From assembly GCA_002378605.1 (NCBI GenBank), contig DFSK01000090.1, positions 1-9,943 on the forward strand: 9,943 bases of DNA, written 5' to 3'. Both the position numbers and the translations under genes were made by a program. The notes beneath the pieces were generated by a model, which did not search any database, was not told the DNA's origin, and was given only the letters and a program-made list of their open reading frames with translations. This DNA is from Alphaproteobacteria bacterium UBA3439 (lineage in GTDB: Bacteria > Pseudomonadota > Alphaproteobacteria > Puniceispirillales > Puniceispirillaceae). The stretch's first letter is position 1. Every line of letters begins with the position of its first letter. This document shows positions 6,391 through 9,943 of the stretch, piece by piece.

Positions 6391-7794
6391 ATGGGGCAGG
6401 CCTTAATGGCACGAGCAAATGTAGCCAAGACGCTACTGAACAAGCAGCATGCATCCTTCCGGTTAGTCAGCCGTCGTGGTGACAAGACGCTATTTTCGAT
6501 AAAAACCGGCCTTTCGGCTTTGTCGCAGCTTGGCTTTTTCCGCCCCTGTAAATCCTTTTTGGCATTGATAATCATCATCGTTGGGTTTGGGATGTCGGCG
6601 ACGCACGCCCAAGCCAGCAAATATGCGTCAATCGTTATTGAAGAAGCCACTGGCAAAGTGCTGTTTTCCCGCAATGCCGATAATCTGCGCTATCCGGCAT
6701 CCTTGACCAAAATCATGACGCTTTACCTTTTGTTTGAAGATATCGAAGCGGGGCGCATGACGCTGAAAAGCCGAATTCCTGTTTCCAAAAAGGCCGCTGG
6801 CCGCTCGCCATCAAAATTATATCTAAAACCGGGTCAATCAATCAGCGCCGAACAGGCCATCTACGCGCTAGTGACAAAATCGGCCAATGATGTGGCAACA
6901 GCAATTGCCGAAAAACTGTCTGGCACCGAACGTAAATTCGCCAAACGCATGACCCGCAAGGCCAAGGCTCTTGGCATGCGGCGCACCGTTTTTATGAACG
7001 CCTCTGGCCTGCCGAACCGTCGCCAGAAATCAACAGCGCGTGATATGGCCGTTCTGGCAGTTGCCATGCGGCGCGACTTTCCGCAATTTTACAAATATTT
7101 CAGTACTCAAAGCTTTAATTGGAAAGGCCGAAAATACGGCAATCATAACAAGCTTTTGGCAAAATATAGCGGCACAGATGGCATCAAGACAGGCTATATT
7201 AATGCATCCGGTTTCAATCTTGTTGCCACGGTCGAACGCAATGGTGTTCGGCTGATTGGCGTTGTGTTTGGGGGGAAAACATCGCGTAGCCGCGACCGCC
7301 ATATGATGCAAATTCTGGATAATCAGTTCAAACGCGTTAAAACCATTACGGTTCGGCGTGCGGCCCTTGCCATGCCAACGACCTTGCCAGTGGCACCCCC
7401 CGAACGCGGTGAAAAGCTGCCCGAAAGCCTGCCCATCAGCAAAGCCAAGATCCGGCCAGCCGCCGCCGCAAAAAAGACCGAATTTATCCAGCTTGATATA
7501 GCAAGCGCCGCCAACCCTGCCGGTGACGGGAACACAAGCTGGAGCGTGCAAATTGGTAATTTTGCCCAGCGTGTCAATGCGCATCGTGCGGCCATTGTGG
7601 CACGGCGCACGGCCGATGACGTGCTTGGCATGACACCGGCAAATTTACATCTTGTCACGCGCGGTGCCATTCCATTATGGCGCGTCCGGTTCAATGATCT
7701 AGAAGAAGATCAAGCGCGGGCAGCCTGCGCGGCGCTATTTGCCGCCGGACGGCCCTGCATTGCCGTTGCAGTATCGCCAACATCCCGCGGCTAA
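6391..7794 (+). CDS. D-alanyl-D-alanine carboxypeptidase (peptidase S11, PBP5/DacF type) with C-terminal SPOR domain
   Basis: This periplasmic penicillin-binding enzyme trims the terminal D-Ala from peptidoglycan stem pentapeptides. All three active-site motifs are present (numbering from ATG 6391): SLTK with Ser104 and Lys107, SAN at 164-166, and KTG at 266-268. A hydrophobic segment (about 55-68) ending THAQA|SKYAS gives a signal-peptide cleavage site after residue 75. Instead of the usual PBP5 C-terminal beta domain and amphipathic anchor, a proline/alanine-rich linker (about 325-380) leads to a SPOR domain (about 383-460). SPOR domains bind denuded glycan at division sites, so septal localisation is a reasonable inference. 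The leader before the hydrophobic segment is unusually long (over 50 residues). ATG 6406, with AGG ending 5 nt upstream, is an alternative and perhaps better start, but it still leaves a long leader. It is divergent from clpS and convergent with the GFA-family gene, 5 nt away. Confidence 0.94.
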   Translation: MGQALMARANVAKTLLNKQHASFRLVSRRGDKTLFSIKTGLSALSQLGFFRPCKSFLALIIIIVGFGMSATHAQASKYASIVIEEATGKVLFSRNADNLRYPASLTKIMTLYLLFEDIEAGRMTLKSRIPVSKKAAGRSPSKLYLKPGQSISAEQAIYALVTKSANDVATAIAEKLSGTERKFAKRMTRKAKALGMRRTVFMNASGLPNRRQKSTARDMAVLAVAMRRDFPQFYKYFSTQSFNWKGRKYGNHNKLLAKYSGTDGIKTGYINASGFNLVATVERNGVRLIGVVFGGKTSRSRDRHMMQILDNQFKRVKTITVRRAALAMPTTLPVAPPERGEKLPESLPISKAKIRPAAAAKKTEFIQLDIASAANPAGDGNTSWSVQIGNFAQRVNAHRAAIVARRTADDVLGMTPANLHLVTRGAIPLWRVRFNDLEEDQARAACAALFAAGRPCIAVAVSPTSRG

Positions 7795-7799
7795 GACAA

Positions 7800-8243
7800 T
7801 TAGGATTTTTTGCCCATCAACCGGTCATCAAGATGCGGCAAATCATGGGGTCGCAGCCGATCCCAATGCGGATGGCTATTGGCAAAAATCTGGCCAGCAA
7901 TCACCAGATCATTGGCATCATCAAGCATGCCAATGGCAACCGATGTTCGGGTGATACCGTTTAGGCGATAAAATAGTGAAGCGCCGCAATTTCGGCAAAA
8001 TCCGCGTTTGGCCCAGGCCGAGCTGTCATACCAGCCAAGCGTTTGCTTGGCGGTAAGGGCAAAGCTTTCATTCGGAACCGAGGTCGACCCCCAGCTAAGA
8101 CCGGCAATCTGAAAACAATCGCGGCAATGGCAGATCAACGCCTGACGCAATGGGCCGGTCAGGCAAAACCGGACGCCTCTGCAATGGCATCCGCCCTGGT
8201 AAATTTTATCTTTGGTGATGGCGATATCTTTTAGATGGGCCAT
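7800..8243 (-). CDS. GFA/CENP-V-domain zinc protein
   Basis: This 147-residue protein belongs to the Gfa (glutathione-dependent formaldehyde-activating enzyme-like) / CENP-V fold family. The family's zinc-ligand cysteines are all present: GGCHC (Cys19, Cys21), CHCRDC (Cys38, Cys40, Cys43) and FCRNCG (Cys83, Cys86). The middle WGSTSVP and C-terminal GQIFANSHPHWD blocks also fit. The founding enzyme was proposed to speed the condensation of formaldehyde with glutathione, but most members have no proven activity and the name should be used cautiously. The start is well supported by GGAGG 5 nt upstream. It follows dnaE2 on the same strand with a 50 bp gap, so read-through transcription is possible, although the two have no obvious functional link. 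It is cytoplasmic, with no signal peptide. Confidence 0.93.
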   Translation of the reverse strand: MAHLKDIAITKDKIYQGGCHCRGVRFCLTGPLRQALICHCRDCFQIAGLSWGSTSVPNESFALTAKQTLGWYDSSAWAKRGFCRNCGASLFYRLNGITRTSVAIGMLDDANDLVIAGQIFANSHPHWDRLRPHDLPHLDDRLMGKKS

Positions 8244-8248
8244 ATCTT

Positions 8249-8253
8249 CCTCC
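8249..8253 (-). promoter_or_regulatory. Strong ribosome binding site of the GFA-family gene
   Basis: On the minus strand GGGAGGAAG contains GGAGG 5 nt before the ATG. It is the best Shine-Dalgarno sequence in the window and fixes the start at 8243. It lies in the 50 bp gap after dnaE2, which otherwise shows no clear promoter or terminator. Confidence 0.8.
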
Positions 8254-8293
8254 CATATTCATCATTTCGCTTCATCATGTTCAAAATTAATCT

Positions 8294-9943
8294 TTAATGA
8301 AAATCTCTGCTTTTCATTCGAACGGCATTTTTGCTGCCATTGCTGGCATCGATATGGCGCAAAAACCCGTTCAGGTTAAACAAAGATTCAGCAATGATAT
8401 GAATAACCGCCTGCTGGCGTTGGACGCGGCCAACCAGCCCTAAAATCTGCGCTCGCAACAACGCTTCGCGGTAGGTTTCGGTTAATTTTGGCCAGATAAT
8501 CACATTCGCCGTCCCCTGCCCGTCTTCAAGCGTTATGAAAACTGTACCGCTAGCGGTGCCAGGCCGTTGACGCATGGTCACCAGCCCAGCAATACGAAGC
8601 CGTTTCCCATCAGGTGCATTTTGCACATGGCTGCAAAGCTGCCATCCAGCCAGGCCAAGTGGCTTTGCCAGCAAATCAAGAGGATGCGCTTTTAATGACA
8701 GGCCAAGATTGCGGTAATCTTCGGCTACTTTCTCACCAAGTTCTGCCTGTGGTAATTCGATCACCGGTTCATTGCCCGCAAGCCGTTCATGCCGACGGCC
8801 AGCATGGGCAAATAGCGGCATATCATGCAGCCGGTGCCGCGCCAGCCCGCGTGCTGCCCATAATGCCTGTCGCCGGTCAATCGCAAGGCTGGCAAAACCA
8901 TCTGCATCTGCGATGGCCTGTAATGATTTTGCCGATACATCGGCTTTTCGCATCACATCATCAAGGCTGGAAAAGCTTAATTTGGCCTGTCTTTGACTGC
9001 CGGTTGTTTGATCAGTTGATATTTGGCTGGCAGCAATACGTTCACCTTCACCGCGCGCCAGCCCTTTGACAAGTCGCAAACCCAACCGTAACGCATGATG
9101 ATTATTTTGATTGTCAGGATCACTTTCAAGACGGTGATCCCAGCCTGAAAAATTCACGTCAACGGGTCGGATGGTAATGTTATTTTGTTTGGCTTCGGCA
9201 ATTAATTGCGCTGGCGCATAAAATCCCATCGGCTGGGCATTCAGCAAGGCACAGATAAACACATCTGGATAATGGCATTTCAGCCATGCCGACACATAAA
9301 CCAAAAACGCAAAACTTGCCGCGTGTGATTCTGGAAAGCCATACATGCCAAATCCTTCGATCTGGCGAAAACAACGAATGGCAAAATCTTCGTCATAGCC
9401 GCGCTCGATCATGCCATTGATCATTTTATTACGGAAATGGCTTATGTTTCCCTGTTTTTTAAAAGTCGCCATCGTTCGGCGCAGCTGGTCGGCCTCAGCG
9501 CCCGAAAACCCCGCCCCGACAATGGCAATCTGCATCGCCTGTTCTTGAAAAAGCGGCACACCAAGCGTGCGTTCAAGCACATCACGCAAGGCGTGTGACG
9601 GATAGTCCACCTTTTCCAAACCGGCACGCCGCCGCAAATAAGGATGAACCATATCGCCTTGAATGGGGCCTGGGCGGACAATTGCTACCTGCACAACAAG
9701 ATCGTGAAAACAGCGCGGTTGCAGGCGCGGCAACATCGCCATCTGCGCCCGTGATTCAACCTGAAAAACCCCAACCGATTGCCCCCGACATAGCATGTCA
9801 TAGGTTTTCATATCTTCAGGCGGTAATGATGCCAGCGTTAAATGCCGGTTATAATGCGTACGAAGCAAATCAAAACTTCGCCTGATACAGCTTAGCATGC
9901 CAAGCGCAAGCACATCGACTTTTAACAAGCCAAGCGCATCAAG
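8294..9943 (-). CDS. dnaE2: Error-prone DNA polymerase DnaE2 (ImuC), C-terminal half, partial
   Basis: This is a C-family DNA polymerase alpha subunit of the DnaE2/ImuC branch, which carries out SOS-induced translesion synthesis together with ImuA and ImuB. The frame is open through base 9943, so the N-terminal half (PHP domain and the first two catalytic aspartates) lies outside; 549 codons are visible of about 1,050-1,100. Visible parts: the palm motif KVDVLALG (GAT at 9914-9916), whose Asp corresponds to the third catalytic Asp (D555) of E. coli DnaE; FQVESRAQMAMLPRL and VRPGPIQGDMV in the fingers; EQAMQIA..GFSGAEADQLRR; YGFPESHAASFA; an HhH region; an OB-fold (IAGLVTMRQRPGTASGTVFI onwards, about bases 8490-8600); and the terminal MKSRDFH, typical of ImuC rather than replicative DnaE. 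No QADMF-like clamp motif at the replicative position is evident. An imuA-imuB cassette would be expected just beyond the right edge. Confidence 0.95.
   Translation of the reverse strand, partial: LDALGLLKVDVLALGMLSCIRRSFDLLRTHYNRHLTLASLPPEDMKTYDMLCRGQSVGVFQVESRAQMAMLPRLQPRCFHDLVVQVAIVRPGPIQGDMVHPYLRRRAGLEKVDYPSHALRDVLERTLGVPLFQEQAMQIAIVGAGFSGAEADQLRRTMATFKKQGNISHFRNKMINGMIERGYDEDFAIRCFRQIEGFGMYGFPESHAASFAFLVYVSAWLKCHYPDVFICALLNAQPMGFYAPAQLIAEAKQNNITIRPVDVNFSGWDHRLESDPDNQNNHHALRLGLRLVKGLARGEGERIAASQISTDQTTGSQRQAKLSFSSLDDVMRKADVSAKSLQAIADADGFASLAIDRRQALWAARGLARHRLHDMPLFAHAGRRHERLAGNEPVIELPQAELGEKVAEDYRNLGLSLKAHPLDLLAKPLGLAGWQLCSHVQNAPDGKRLRIAGLVTMRQRPGTASGTVFITLEDGQGTANVIIWPKLTETYREALLRAQILGLVGRVQRQQAVIHIIAESLFNLNGFLRHIDASNGSKNAVRMKSRDFH

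Noticed and set aside
6165..6674. A 169-codon open frame on the minus strand across the clpS/carboxypeptidase gap
   Set aside because: Half of it is antisense to the start of the carboxypeptidase, it has no convincing ribosome binding site, and no domain is recognisable. The gap is better explained as a divergent promoter region.
7030..7584. A 184-codon open frame on the minus strand inside the carboxypeptidase gene
   Set aside because: It lies wholly antisense to the catalytic and linker region, whose sense frame carries intact S11 motifs.
7791..7811. Possible terminator after the carboxypeptidase (CTAA/TTAG stem then six T)
   Set aside because: The stem is only four A/T-rich base pairs and two bases separate it from the T-run, too weak for an intrinsic terminator.

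Overview
The window is a stretch of an alphaproteobacterial chromosome of moderate GC content. The evidence is the class II ribonucleotide reductase with its cysteine-rich tail, the clpS-clpA pair next to a SPOR-tailed D,D-carboxypeptidase, a DnaE2/ImuC-type polymerase, and a GTTC-N7-GTTC LexA-type motif. A marine SAR116-like lineage would fit the base composition and gene content, but that is only an impression. I see no tRNA, rRNA, CRISPR array, insertion sequence or phage gene.

Layout. (1) 1-1545, plus: the C-terminal 514 codons of adenosylcobalamin-dependent ribonucleotide reductase (nrdJ), closed by a strong intrinsic terminator at 1575-1603. (2) 1753-2220, plus: a RidA/YjgF-family protein with its own ribosome binding site. 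(3) 2307-3518, plus: a FemAB-like (COG3146/PF04339) predicted N-acyltransferase ending in a Pro-Thr-Asp repeat; its stop codon overlaps the stop of convergent clpA. (4) 6135 down to 3515, minus: clpS then clpA, an operon with 5 nt between genes. (5) 6136-6390: a 255 bp divergent promoter region holding a LexA-like direct repeat on the clpS side and a candidate promoter on the carboxypeptidase side. (6) 6391-7794, plus: a secreted penicillin-binding D-Ala-D-Ala carboxypeptidase with a C-terminal SPOR domain. (7) 8243-7800, minus: a small GFA/CENP-V-type zinc protein. (8) 9943-8294, minus: the C-terminal half of DnaE2/ImuC, whose stop lies 50 bp upstream of the GFA gene.

How the genes work together. 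ClpS and ClpA form one functional module: adaptor and unfoldase for ClpP, acting on N-degron substrates. NrdJ (dNTP supply) and DnaE2 (translesion synthesis) both concern DNA synthesis but are not linked transcriptionally here. The other genes are separate units. Both convergent junctions are very tight (a 4 nt overlap and a 5 nt gap) and show no convincing terminator.

Nothing here is clearly a new system. The most testable oddity is the perfect 15-bp SOS-box-like repeat upstream of clpSA. Weaker ones are a hairpin that buries the upstream start codon of the acyltransferase, the PTD tail, and a QxxLxF peptide in DnaE2.
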